The notes under the pieces: generated by a model
What the model was told of the DNA's origin: nothing
The model's database searches: none
Seen by the model: only the letters and a program-made list of their open reading frames with translations
Assembly (NCBI GenBank): GCA_963675135.1
Contig: OY776125.1
Location: 62,571,441-62,635,440 of the forward strand
Reading direction: 5' to 3'
Length of the DNA: 64,000 nt
Source: Galeopsis tetrahit
Lineage: Eukaryota > Streptophyta > Magnoliopsida > Lamiales > Lamiaceae
Part shown: positions 17,264 to 27,799 of the stretch, piece after piece
How positions within the stretch are numbered: the first letter of the stretch is position 1
How the letters are laid out: each line of letters opens with the position of its first letter
Made by a program: the position numbers and the translations under genes

Positions 17264-19649
17264 ATTTTGTTTTGGGTCCTTGGGTGTTAGTACTACCCTT
17301 GGGAACCCACATATACATTGGTCGTTTAAACAACCTTGAACATTTGAGTTGTTTCCCTCGGGCATCACAGAACCAAATCTTACCAGTCAGCACCTTGGAC
17401 TGATCTGATTTGTTCTTGGTGTCAGCTAAGTAGTAGTCAAATGGTTTCCCTTTATAGGAGTGTACATACATGATCTTTTGACTAGTTACATTCGGCCTGG
17501 GTGCATTAGCTGGTCGATGCACACGATTATATGGACCATACTCTTCTGTTCTCACAATATCATAAGAGATAGGGGGTGCAAAGAGAACAAATTTGTTTGA
17601 AGAAGATTTCTTCTTCTTGGCTGGAGCAGCATACAGCTGAGACTGTCTCAGCCGAGATGGTCTAGGCTGTTTGCTGTTCCTCTGTACAGGCTTGGGGTTA
17701 GCTTGTCCTTTACCATTCTTGGTTTTGGGATAGTTAGCCTTAGCTGGTACAGATGCCTTTTGGTTCATATTGAGTTCATTGTGTTTAGAACACTCACCCT
17801 GTTCATGTGTCTGAGTAGTGCACTGGTTAGGTGTACTACCCCCAGCTGGAGAGGATGTTGATGGATTAAGTTCATAACCTAAACCCATCTTATTGCCACT
17901 TGATCTATAATATTCAGAGATACTTTCAATAGTAGTCGAAGCTTTATTGAATTCTGATATTTTTCGATCTAGGCATTCCTTCTCCTTTTCTAAGAGCTTA
18001 TGTGTTTGGAAGAGATCATCGAACTTAGACTGAAGTATACGAAATTCTTTGGTTTCTAAGGCTTGAGTTTCTAACATCCCCTCATACAACTGAGTTGTTG
18101 TGGTATTTTCTTCTTTAAGAAGTTCCACTTCTTTGGTCAACCTTTCATTCATGGTGACTAACTCAGGGGTGTTATCAAACTTTACCTTTTTCAACCTAGC
18201 AATTTCTTTCCTTAAGTCCTTATTCTCCTCTTCCACTTCTATAAAGGCTCTAGTGGCAATATCCAGATCACCTTTTACCTTTCTTAAAGATTGATAATAG
18301 GTGTCTTCTGATTCGCCTTCAGATGAGTTTATGTCATCTGTTTGTGAGAAAATAGGTGAATGGAAAGTAGTAGTATAAGAGTTTACCTCATTTTCTCCTA
18401 TGGCCATCATAGCTAGATCGTCTGAATCATCTGAAAAGATTTGATCGTCTGGTGATGTAGGAAGTTCATCACTTTGATATTCAGATTCTTCAGTCACCAT
18501 TGCTTTTTTGTCTGAGGTTCTTCTTGGCCTTCTTTCTTTCTTGTAATCCAAATCCAGCTCAGGACATTCATAGACATAGTGTCCTGGTTTGCCACAGTTG
18601 AAGCAAGATCCAGGTTTCTGATTTGAGTTGCCTCTCCTTGGAGGAGTGGCATCTCTTCTTCTAGATCCTCGGCTGTCAGATGACTCCACATCCTTTCTAG
18701 GATGTCTTTCTGGTGTTCTTTCTCTGGAACCTCTGAAGGGTGAACTTGCTCTTCTATCTTTGTAGTTTCTATAGAATTTTCTATATTTACTGTTGAGGGT
18801 GTTCATCCTTTCAAATCTCTTGATCATAAGTGCCATTTGCTCTTTTAGGCTCATGTATGATCCTTCACAGTCTTCTGTTTTCAGAGAGGTCTTGCCAGAT
18901 GAGGTGCTTGCAGCTTTTGTATTGGCTGCCTTGAAGGCTACAGTCTTGGAGGTAGATGGGGTTGCAGATGGCTCATCACTTCCTGAGTTCTCTTCTCTTT
19001 CAAGATCATATTCATGGGCTTTCAGGTTCTGAAATAGAGTTTGGGCAGACCACTTCTTGATATCTTGAGTATCTTTGATGATGGTCTTCTTGAGTCTCCA
19101 TTTCTTGGTTAGAGAATCTAAGATCTTTAGATTTTTCTCTCTATTTGTGTATTTCTTGCCCAGAGATTCTATCTCATTGATGATCTTGGTAAATCTGTTG
19201 TCTAACTGATCAATAGACTTTTCTGGTTGCATCTTGAAGTGTTCGAACTTCTTGACTGCTGTAGATAACTTGGACTCTTTGATTAGCTCAGTTCCTTCAC
19301 AGAGAAGTGCCAATGCCTCCCACATCTCTCTGGCTGACTCACAATGGATTACCTTTGCAATGTACTCATTTGGAAGAGTTTGCATTATGTAATCTTGAGC
19401 AATGCTATCAAGGTTTGATTGCTTCATCTCTTCTGGTGTGAGATCCTTCATGGGCTTGGGAACCAGTTCTCCAACTGGGACTTCTGGATCACCATTTGCA
19501 GTGTTGACTGTCATGATGGTGATCGGGCCTTCTGTGATTACAGACCACATCTTGTAGTGGACTGATGTGAGATTCTTCCTCATCCTGATCTTCCAGTAAT
19601 CATAATCCTCCACTGAAAACTTAGGCAACTTACGCATATTAGCACTCAT
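17247..19649 (-). CDS. gag: gag of element A (intact)
   Basis: 800 aa, forming the capsid of the retrotransposon particle. The N-terminus KLPKFSVEDYDYWKIRMR starts a UBN2/copia-type gag domain with LPNEYIAKVIHC, REMWEALALLCEG and FTKIINEIESLG. A basic RS-rich stretch (about 280-345) precedes the zinc knuckle CFNCGKPGHYVYEC (about 348-362), which binds RNA. An acidic stretch and a coiled coil (about 470-590) follow, then a Gln/Pro/Lys-rich tail ending KWVPKT. Far longer than the 300-400 aa of most copia gags, as expected for SIRE. The ATG at 19649 is about 110 nt after the primer binding site. Confidence 0.92.
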   Translation of the reverse strand: MSANMRKLPKFSVEDYDYWKIRMRKNLTSVHYKMWSVITEGPITIMTVNTANGDPEVPVGELVPKPMKDLTPEEMKQSNLDSIAQDYIMQTLPNEYIAKVIHCESAREMWEALALLCEGTELIKESKLSTAVKKFEHFKMQPEKSIDQLDNRFTKIINEIESLGKKYTNREKNLKILDSLTKKWRLKKTIIKDTQDIKKWSAQTLFQNLKAHEYDLEREENSGSDEPSATPSTSKTVAFKAANTKAASTSSGKTSLKTEDCEGSYMSLKEQMALMIKRFERMNTLNSKYRKFYRNYKDRRASSPFRGSRERTPERHPRKDVESSDSRGSRRRDATPPRRGNSNQKPGSCFNCGKPGHYVYECPELDLDYKKERRPRRTSDKKAMVTEESEYQSDELPTSPDDQIFSDDSDDLAMMAIGENEVNSYTTTFHSPIFSQTDDINSSEGESEDTYYQSLRKVKGDLDIATRAFIEVEEENKDLRKEIARLKKVKFDNTPELVTMNERLTKEVELLKEENTTTTQLYEGMLETQALETKEFRILQSKFDDLFQTHKLLEKEKECLDRKISEFNKASTTIESISEYYRSSGNKMGLGYELNPSTSSPAGGSTPNQCTTQTHEQGECSKHNELNMNQKASVPAKANYPKTKNGKGQANPKPVQRNSKQPRPSRLRQSQLYAAPAKKKKSSSNKFVLFAPPISYDIVRTEEYGPYNRVHRPANAPRPNVTSQKIMYVHSYKGKPFDYYLADTKNKSDQSKVLTGKIWFCDARGKQLKCSRLFKRPMYMWVPKGSTNTQGPKTKWVPKT

Positions 19650-19760
19650 GCTGTATGAGTTTTCAAAAATAAGTTTTCAAAAAGATCTGTTCAAGAGGAC
19701 TACAGAAAGACTCCCTCAAGTCTTTTGATAATCTAGAGACAGTAGTCCGTCAGAACCACT

Positions 19761-19772
19761 GCTCTGATACCA
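19761..19772 (-). other. primer binding site of element A (tRNA-iMet)
   Basis: TGGTATCAGAGC on the minus strand, two bases after the 5' LTR (LTR2); complementary to the 3' end of initiator tRNA-Met. Confidence 0.9.
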
Positions 19773-19774
19773 CT

Positions 19775-21203
19775 TGTTGGTCCCTGAACGAGTAGTGAAT
19801 GGGATTAAAGTCTAGAGGGGAGGGGTGAATAGACTTTAAAACTTTTTCAAACAGAGTTGGGAACCTCTTCTGATTGCTATGTCAACTGGACTGCAAGTCT
19901 GCTGGTCCAGATGACTATAGTGATCTGACTGAAGAAGTTATATGCGGAAATATGGTGGCCCTGGTTTAGATTCGTTCTTGTAACTTGTTTTACTTTGTGA
20001 AATTACTCAGCTGATGCTGGTTTGAAAGTTATGGCCCTTTTTGAAGAGTGTTGAAATCACAGTATGCACTATATAATAATGAATGTAAAAGCAGAAATGT
20101 AAAGTGCAGAAAGTAAATAACACCGGATTTATAGTGGTTCGGATATACGATCCTACGTCCACTCTCACGTCCTAACGTGATGTTTAATCCCTTTAATTTC
20201 CACAAATTACAAGGGTCTTGTCCTTTATAGTCCCAAGGTTAGGACTTTGAGATCTGAGCCGTCCTAACAGCTGCGGTCTCCACAAGTGATTGTAAGCACT
20301 TGCACTTTGGGGGGTTTCAAAAACTTAAACCTTTCGGTGAGGGTTTGGGGTTTTTGAGATGTATCCAACTAATGGTTCAAGCTTATAATTTGCTTAACCA
20401 CTATGCCTAAAACAATTGATATACAATATGAACAAGTTTCAGGTTCTTAAGGGTTGGATAAGAAGTACTTAAGAGCTATGGATAATCTAATGGATTTCAG
20501 GCTCTTTGAGAATTCTTAGAACAGTGTGACTTTTTGCTTGATGGCTTGCTTAGCTTGTGAATTCTCTCTTATGTTGCTTCTGTGTTCAACCTCTTGTATT
20601 TATAATGGAGATTGAGTGCAACTAGCCGTTGGAGTTGACTAGCCGTTTGAGCAATCTTCCCATAATAGCTTGATTCCTTGATTCCAGCCGCTTGATTGCT
20701 TCAATCCTGGGATCATGTCAATCTTCTAAATAAGGTAGGTCTTCGTTTGAATTGCAAGATGACTTGGGAATCAGCCGAGTCCTGAAAGAGCACATAGTCT
20801 TCTGATCTGTACTACTAGTCTTCTGACTGCTCTTCTGGCCTTAGGTCTTCTGTCTTCTGGTATCAGACGAGTACTACTCTTCTGATCTGGAAATTCTTTG
20901 TAATGCTTTAGGCTATCTTTAATCTGGGACTCCATCAGATAAGTAGGTATACAAGCACCTTAACATATCTGGTCTTCAAGGATCTTCTAGTCTTCATGTC
21001 TTCTACTCTTCTTATCTTGAGGATAGGCATGTAAGCCATGACTGTGCTGATCAGCTGCTATCAATACAGTTGATCACACAAGACTAGTCTAAGCTGTTCT
21101 ATACAAGTCAGCTGATCCTATTACATTTATAAACTCTAAGTGTTTTGGCCATCAAAACTATTCTAACATCAAATGGGGCTTAGGGTGAATTTATATCCCA
21201 ACA
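19775..21203 (-). repeat. Element A LTR2 (shared middle LTR)
   Basis: 1429 bp, nearly identical to LTR1. It serves as 5' LTR of the full element on its left and as 3' LTR of the deleted copy on its right. TATAAATA on the minus strand at 20597-20604. Confidence 0.93.
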
Positions 21204-21427
21204 ATTTCCCCCTTTTTGATGAAGCCAAAACTATATATATGATAAATGCTCTTACTAAGGTAAGATAGGAGTTTATAAACTTCATAAAAACTGAAGTATC
21301 TGATGAAGACAATGAGAGTTTGTCTTGAAAGCAAAGAGAACTAAACTTGAATATATATAACTTTTACAGATTACAAGTAATAGTTTCTTAAGGCTTTGAA
21401 AGTGGTCTTCATCAGGTCTTCTGATCT

Positions 21428-22983
21428 TCAGATGCGGAAGGCAAGGTACAGACGAGATCGAACTTCTTCCATGTGCTGCAGGTCTGTAACATTCTCCTCT
21501 TCATAGATCTTCTCTAGGATCTTTTTGACTTCAATGGAGTCAGTTCTTCCAGAATCCAGTTTGGGAGGATCCCATTTGGGTTCTTCAGGAGTTAAGATTC
21601 TGCAGTTATCAAGTTCTTTGGCTGTCTTGACTACTTCTTTCCAGAACTCTGGATCTTCAATGTTCATGAATTGATTGAACTGGAAGAATTCATCTTCATA
21701 GGTTGGGAGAGGGCCAAATTTTCTTACAATGTGGTGTTGAATTTGCCATTTCTTCTTCAGAGGGTACCACCTTGGTATCTCATCTTGAAGGGCTAGATAG
21801 TCCACATAGTTGCTATCAAACACCAGAACTTTATCTTTCTGTGCCAGAGCATTTTCTTTCAGTGCTTTCTCCTTGAGAGCTTTCCTGAGTTTGGCTATCT
21901 TCCTGTCAAATTTGGCTTTGACTGCCTTCGCATCTTTTAGCATCTTTTGTTTAAGCTCTTGAGCTTCAAGCTCTTTTCTTTTCTTCAACTCTAAAGCCTC
22001 TTTCTCTTCTGCAGTAGGCTCTGCTGGAGTTGACTTCTGAGCTTGCTCATCTGCTAGCTCATCTGCTTTCCTTTTCCTAGTCATTCTTTTCTCGGAAACT
22101 TGTTCTGTAGAGGCAGTGATCTGCAGACTTTTGGCAGTTGCTTGAGTGGGAGCTTGGATGTCTTCTTGAGCAATTTCTTTGCCTTTGCCTTTCTTGCTCT
22201 TGACTTTGCTTGATAAATCACCCAAGGTTTCATTCAACTCATCTTGAGATACTACCATTACAGCTTGCTGTGCAGTAGTCTTCTCTAGAGCTTTTATCAA
22301 TACATCTTCCCCCTTTTTGGCTTCAGCAAGTGCAGCCGCAAAAGGCTTCATGGCATTCAGAATCTCCACCCTAAGAGTTTGTTGAAGGGCCATGGCGTTG
22401 ACTTTGCCAATATGAGTCAGATGTGTGATGCTATGTTCTAGAATCTGAGCATGAGAGTTGGAGGAGGAGGCAGCTTCTAGTTTAGCTGTAATTGCTTCCA
22501 GTCTCGTTGCTGTCTCCTTCAGCTGAATCTGAAGTTGTTCATTCTCTGCTGTAGCTGATTGGAGAAGAGCTCGACCTTCAGTAGCTCTTGCTTCAGCATC
22601 TTCAATTCGTGTCTTGTAGGTGTTTTCCATGCGGTTGACCTCATTGGTGTAGAGATCAGCAAACCTGGTGGAATGTTCACCTGCTATCTTCAGAATGCTG
22701 GTCAGATACTCACTTATCTGATCGTGAAGAGATTCTCCAAACTTGTCCTCAATGTCAATGATCTGGTTTTGAAGACGAGTTCTCTGCTCCTTGACTGCCT
22801 TTTCAACATATCTTCCAAGCTGTAGGCCTAAACCCTTTTCAAAGTGTAGGTCTATAGCAGTCTTGACCTGGGAGCATATGTCTGCTGTATAGTCAGCTGT
22901 TGGAGTAGAAGTTGAGGCTGTACCTTGAGGCTTTGGATGGACTGTTAGGGCTTTGCCTCTTTCTTCAGCTGAAAGGTACTCTT
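21428..22983 (-). pseudogene. ORF3 3' part of deleted copy of element A
   Basis: Second copy of the C-terminal part of ORF3, matching 8492-10047 with about three base differences. At 22981-22983 it is fused through CTT to partial LTR3; the few codons before YLSAEERGK come from the LTR and are not ORF3. It holds the coiled coil, the basic patch and the conserved C-terminal block but lacks the N-terminal half. Confidence 0.9.
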
Positions 22984-23421
22984 GGGAATCAGCCGAGTCC
23001 TGAAAGAGCACATAGTCTTCTGATCTGTACTACTAGTCTTCTGACTGCTCTTCTGGCCTTAGGTCTTCTGTCTTCTGGTATCAGACGAGTACTACTCTTC
23101 TGATCTGGAAATTCTTTGTAATGCTTTAGGCTATCTTTAATCTGGGACTCCATCAGATAAGTAGGTATACAAGCACCTTAACATATCTGGTCTTCAAGGA
23201 TCTTCTAGTCTTCATGTCTTCTACTCTTCTTATCTTGAGGATAGGCATGTAAGCCATGACTGTGCTGATCAGCTGCTATCAATACAGTTGATCACACAAG
23301 ACTAGTCTAAGCTGTTCTATACAAGTCAGCTGATCCTATTACATTTATAAACTCTAAGTGTTTTGGCCATCAAAACTATTCTAACATCAAATGGGGCTTA
23401 GGGTGAATTTATATCCCAACA
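22981..23421 (-). repeat. Element A partial LTR3
   Basis: 441 bp equal to LTR1 positions 7827-8267, ending in the CA border next to the right AACTT duplication (23422-23426). The remaining 988 bp of this LTR and about 9.7 kb of internal sequence were lost in the deletion. Confidence 0.92.
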
Positions 23422-23426
23422 AACTT
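23422..23426. repeat. target-site duplication of element A, right copy (AACTT)
   Basis: Matches 6834-6838. It shows that the outer ends of the three-LTR composite are the original integration ends. Confidence 0.9.
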
Positions 23427-23725
23427 TGAGATTAGTGTTTCACTACTACGGATATTGAGGGAGAGACAATTTGAAGGAAGAACGGAGGAAGGATTTGAGG
23501 AGGACCCGAATGAACACCTTGCTCAATTCCTAGAGGTGGCCGACACTCTCAAGCAAAATGGAGTGTCGGAAGATGCTAAGAAGTTGAGGTTATTCCCGTT
23601 CACATTGTCGGGGAAAGCAAAATCTTGGTTACAATCAAGCATTCCCGCCGGAGAAGTGAGGACTTGGGAAGATTTGAAGAAGAGATTTCTATTGAAGTAC
23701 TACCCTCCTTCCAAGAATATGGAAG
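23427..23725 (+). pseudogene. gag: gypsy gag, middle piece (between insertions A and B)
   Basis: Continues the gag frame begun at 6762. It contains DPNEHLAQFLEVADTLKQNG, LRLFPFTLSGKAKSWLQ and TWEDLKKRFLLKYYPPSK, the core of the retrotransposon gag domain. It is cut at 23725 by the LTR of element B; the last five bases GGAAG are probably the B target site. Confidence 0.9.
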
Positions 23726-25037
23726 TGTTGGGATATGAATCCTAGAACAAGTCCTAAATGATGAATAAAAGATAAAAGATGAAGTTTTGATAAGCCAAAA
23801 GAAGACTTGAATATTTTCTAAGTATTGATTGATCTAGTCTAGTTGAGTTGAAGTCATCTTGTACAGATCAGTAGAATTCACAAGACAAGTACAATTTTAT
23901 AATACAAGTATTATTGAAAGATAAGTACGATTTATAAGTACTTCATATATTCATATTTGATTGTATATGTTAGATTGTTATTGAGCTATAATGATTGTAT
24001 AGAGCTCATGTTTCTATATGTAATAGATAGATTCATTGTATATAAGTTGACTAAGCTCTGTTATAAAAGCTTAAAGTAATGTAATAGTCTTGTTAGGTTA
24101 GATGATAGGACTAGATTAGTTCTATTAGAAGTCTACTGCACAAGAAGAGAAGACCAGTCTACTACTCAAGACAGGTGGACTACAAGACAAGTTAACATGA
24201 AGTTAGTTACAAATACGCGTGAAAGATAAGGATGGAGAAGTTAGTTATTAAGTAACTAATTTGTAACAAGAAACGCGTTTATGGATAAGAAGATTCAGTT
24301 GAAATCAGTTATCAAGAAAGGTTGGTTACAACTACCTGAATTCTTGAAGTTAGAAGTCTATAAATACTTGAAGGAGTTTATCATTTGAAGACTACTGATT
24401 ACTGGGGTACTGATACGACTACTGAGATATTGATACAGCAAGCATTGTTGAAGATTCAAGTGAAGAAATTTCTTTCAGAGATTGAAGTTCAGAAAGTGAA
24501 GCTACACAAGTCAAGTGAAGATCAAAGAAGGCTACTACTGAACAAAGAGAAGTTTTATTTTCTTTTGTTGTTTCAAGTTGCTAGATACTTGTAAATCGCT
24601 AGTAAGATCGAAGAGGCACTTGGTAGTGTTATCGAGAAGATCTAAGTCTTATTTCTTGGGACTTAAAGCCACAAGAACATATTACTCCATTGGACGAGTT
24701 AATAAGAATTTCACAACTAGGTTTGTGAGAGTGGATGTAGACAAGTTGTCGAACCACTATAAATCTCGTGTTTGATTTACGTTACTGTTTTTGTTAGTTG
24801 TTTAGTTGATTAATTGTTTAGTTGATTGAATTACATAACTGATCTAGACTAGTTGAGTATACATAAAACAGAGTTCTCGAATTAAGTTGAGTATAAACTT
24901 TAATTGGGCTCATTGTTTATTTCGTATTCCGCACAGTGTAATTCTGATATATCGAAAGATTTTAGAAAAGTCTATTCACCCCCCTCTAGACATTTTCTTT
25001 AGCTTCCCTCGATATTAACTCAACTTAGGGACCTACA
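23726..25037 (+). repeat. Element B 5' LTR
   Basis: 1312 bp from TGTTGGGATATGAATCC to GGGACCTACA. TATAAATA at 24359-24366. Rich in AGTCTACT/AAGACAAG-like repeats near 24130-24200. No second copy in the window. Confidence 0.9.
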
Positions 25038-25039
25038 AG

Positions 25040-25051
25040 TGGTATCAGAGC
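25040..25051 (+). other. primer binding site of element B (tRNA-iMet)
   Basis: TGGTATCAGAGC two bases after the LTR end. Confidence 0.9.
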
Positions 25052-25235
25052 AGTAGTTTACGAACTGCTGTTTCTTGATAACCGACTTAAGACTTAGGGT
25101 GAAGTCTTGGTCCTTGATTGTTCTTGTATACGTGTTCTTGATCATATTCTTGTAACATCTGTTTTCGTGCTCCCTATTCTTGACTTATCTGTTATTCTTG
25201 ATCATAACTCTACTTAGCACTTATTTCTTGAAATC

Positions 25236-27779
25236 ATGTCTCTTGAGATCAGCGCTAACAAGCTACCTAAGTTTCAGGTACAAGACTACGACTATTGGAA
25301 GCTAAGGATGGAAGCCATCTTCAGCTCCACTCACGACTTAATGATCTCCGTCGTCACTGAAGGTCCAATTGTGACCATGATCCCCAATACTGCTGCCCTT
25401 GATCCAAATCAACCAGTGGGTACTCTCGTCAAGAAACCAAGGTCAGAACTAACCTCTGAAGAAATGAGACAGAATAATTTGGATAGCTTGGCCAAGAATT
25501 ACATCTTACACACTCTTCCTAACGAGTATCTGGGAAAAGTGTTAAAATGTAAAACTGCCAAAGAAATGTGGGATCGCTTAGCTATCATTTGTGAAGGGAC
25601 ATCCCTAATCAAAGAAAGCAAGCTTTCTACTGCAGTCCAAAGATTCGAATCATTTCATATGAAAGCTGGTGAAACAATAGACCAGTTGGATACTCGTTTT
25701 ACCAAAATCATGAATGACTTGGAAGTCCTTGGTAAATCTTATACTCCGCGAGAAATCAATCTTAGGATTCTCAAAAGCCTTGATAGTCGATGGAAAATGG
25801 TAAAAATGCTTGTTAAGAATACCCAAGATATAGACGTGTGGACAGCAGAGACCATGTTTCAAACTCTAAAGGCCCATGAGTTTGATTTAGACGAAGATGA
25901 ACCCATAGTGACTAGTGACAGAGAACATGCTGTATCTAAGAACGTTGCTTTTAAGGCTAGTTCGTCTAAGATAGACAGGTCTAAAACTAAGACTAGGTCT
26001 GCTTCTGTGAAAGACGAGTTAGATACTGATCTTAGTCTGAAGGATTAGGTAAGCCTCATGGTTAGAAAGTTTGATAGGTTGAATAAACGTTTCGGAAGAT
26101 ATAAGAAGTTCTATAGAGAGCATAGAGGGTCTGCTTCTAAGAACTCGTCTGAGACCAGACGAGACCGAAACTCGTCCGAAAGGAGAGACGAAGTCCCGAA
26201 AGGTAACAGAAAAGATAGAGAGTCTGATGGTAGGAAGATTACTCGTTCTGATAGACGTGATAAACGAAGGAACAACTCTCCTATTAAAAAGGTTACTAAT
26301 GATCTCGTGTGCTATAACTGTGAGAAACCAGGTCACTACATATATGAATGTCCAGACCTGAGTACTGATGATCGAGAAGAACGCAAAGCACGAAGGGAAA
26401 GAAGATACAACCGTGGTAAGAAGGCAATGATGGCCAATGATGACTCTGACTCTGACTCAGACGAGTTGCCATCATCCTCATCTAGCTACCCGTCTGAACC
26501 AGATCACGATGAAGCTTTCATAGTAGATGATGGTCTATGCTTCATGGCTAAAATCGACCAAGAGGTATCATCTGCTACTTCCTTTCAATCATGTGATGAA
26601 TCAGATTCTGATGAAAGTGACACTGCCAGTAGCAAAGTAGGGAGTAGTCTTCAACATTCTACTAGTGCAGTTGAAGACGACCTCCTACTTGCCAACAAGG
26701 CATTCATTTAAGTCAGTGATGAAAACATCATCTTAAGACAAGAAATCATCGATCTTAAGGAAGCTCAGTCTAAAGTAGATCCTAATATAACAGTCCTAAA
26801 TGAACTCTTGCAAGAAGAGTTGAGACAACTCAAAGACAAGTGTGCATTAACAGACAAGTTGTATCAAGACCTACTTAAGACACATGCTACTGAGAAACAT
26901 GAGTTCAATGTTTTACAAAACAAGTTCAAAAAGCTTGAAGAACGTAATAAGTTCTTAGAAACTGAGATTGTCACTTTAGACCTTAAACTTACTGACCTGG
27001 TTAACTCATCTAAGGTTAACCTTGAATTGTCAGATAGGTATAGGGCTCCTGCTGACAAGACAGGCATAGGTGCTGAGACACCCAGCTCATCTACTCAAGT
27101 TCCTAAGAATCCTACTATTTTCATCTCAAGTTCTTTGACTAATGATAAAGGAAAAGAACCAATGATATACGATATTGACACTCCATTTAAAGGTACTGTA
27201 CCAAAACAAGCTCAAGTTAACATTCCAAATACCAAGGGAGGTAAAAAGAAAGTTAACAACAAGCCTGTTCCGTTTAAGACAAGTCAACAAAGGACTAGGA
27301 ATCGTGGACGACCAAATCAGGTCAGATACGAGGACTGGTATCCTGAGGAGACGAGTACTAAACTAGTACAGACTAGACGACAAGAGTCTAGACCTCCTTT
27401 CATAAGGCAGTCTCAACTCTACTCGTCTAGACCTAGACAGGAAGGTCCAAAATATCGTACACAAGCTGTTCTATATCCTCCACCTTTGTCATATGATATC
27501 AAAGGAGAAGAAAGACCTAAACATGTCTATAAACCGTATGGACCTAATGCATACAAACCTTACTCTGACTATCATAGACAAGTGCCTGCTCATGTAGAGA
27601 TTAAGTCAAAAGGCTATCTCCAAAGAGTAGACCCGAACTCAACTGATAGGCCAGATAAGGACAACAAGGTCTTATTTTGCAACAAATATGGTCGTAAGCT
27701 CAGAAGATCAAACTTGTTCAGGACTCCAATGTACATTTGGATTCCATTGAACTCGACTAACCCCCCAGGACCCCAATAA
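25236..27779 (+). pseudogene. gag: gag of element B (two nonsense codons)
   Basis: One frame of about 847 codons broken by TAG at 26046-26048 and TAA at 26709-26711. In related copies C and D the same places read KDQMSLM and AFIEIS, so both are point changes. N-terminus KLPKFQVQDYDYWKLRMEAIF; zinc knuckle CYNCEKPGHYIYEC near 26307-26355; charged, basic region before it and coiled coil after it. The stop at 27777-27779 lies 21 nt before the first pol ATG, and pol is in a different frame, unlike A. Confidence 0.9.
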
Positions 27780-27799
27780 ACAAGGAGGGTACCTAAATT

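Larger units (their letters stand above)
6839..23421 (-). mobile_element. Element A: SIRE-type Ty1/copia composite with three LTRs
   Basis: Plus-coordinate order: LTR1 6839-8267, full internal region 8268-19774, LTR2 19775-21203, partial internal region 21204-22983, partial LTR3 22981-23421. All parts are in minus orientation and the whole is flanked by AACTT. A complete element (6839-21203, 14,365 bp) is thus joined through a shared LTR to a deleted copy of itself. The partial copy matches 8268-10047 almost base for base, then jumps with a CTT microhomology into LTR position 7827. The internal region codes for gag, pol and ORF3. SIRE/Maximus assignment rests on the long LTRs, an 800-aa gag, an extra ORF after pol and the iMet primer site. 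Confidence 0.92.
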
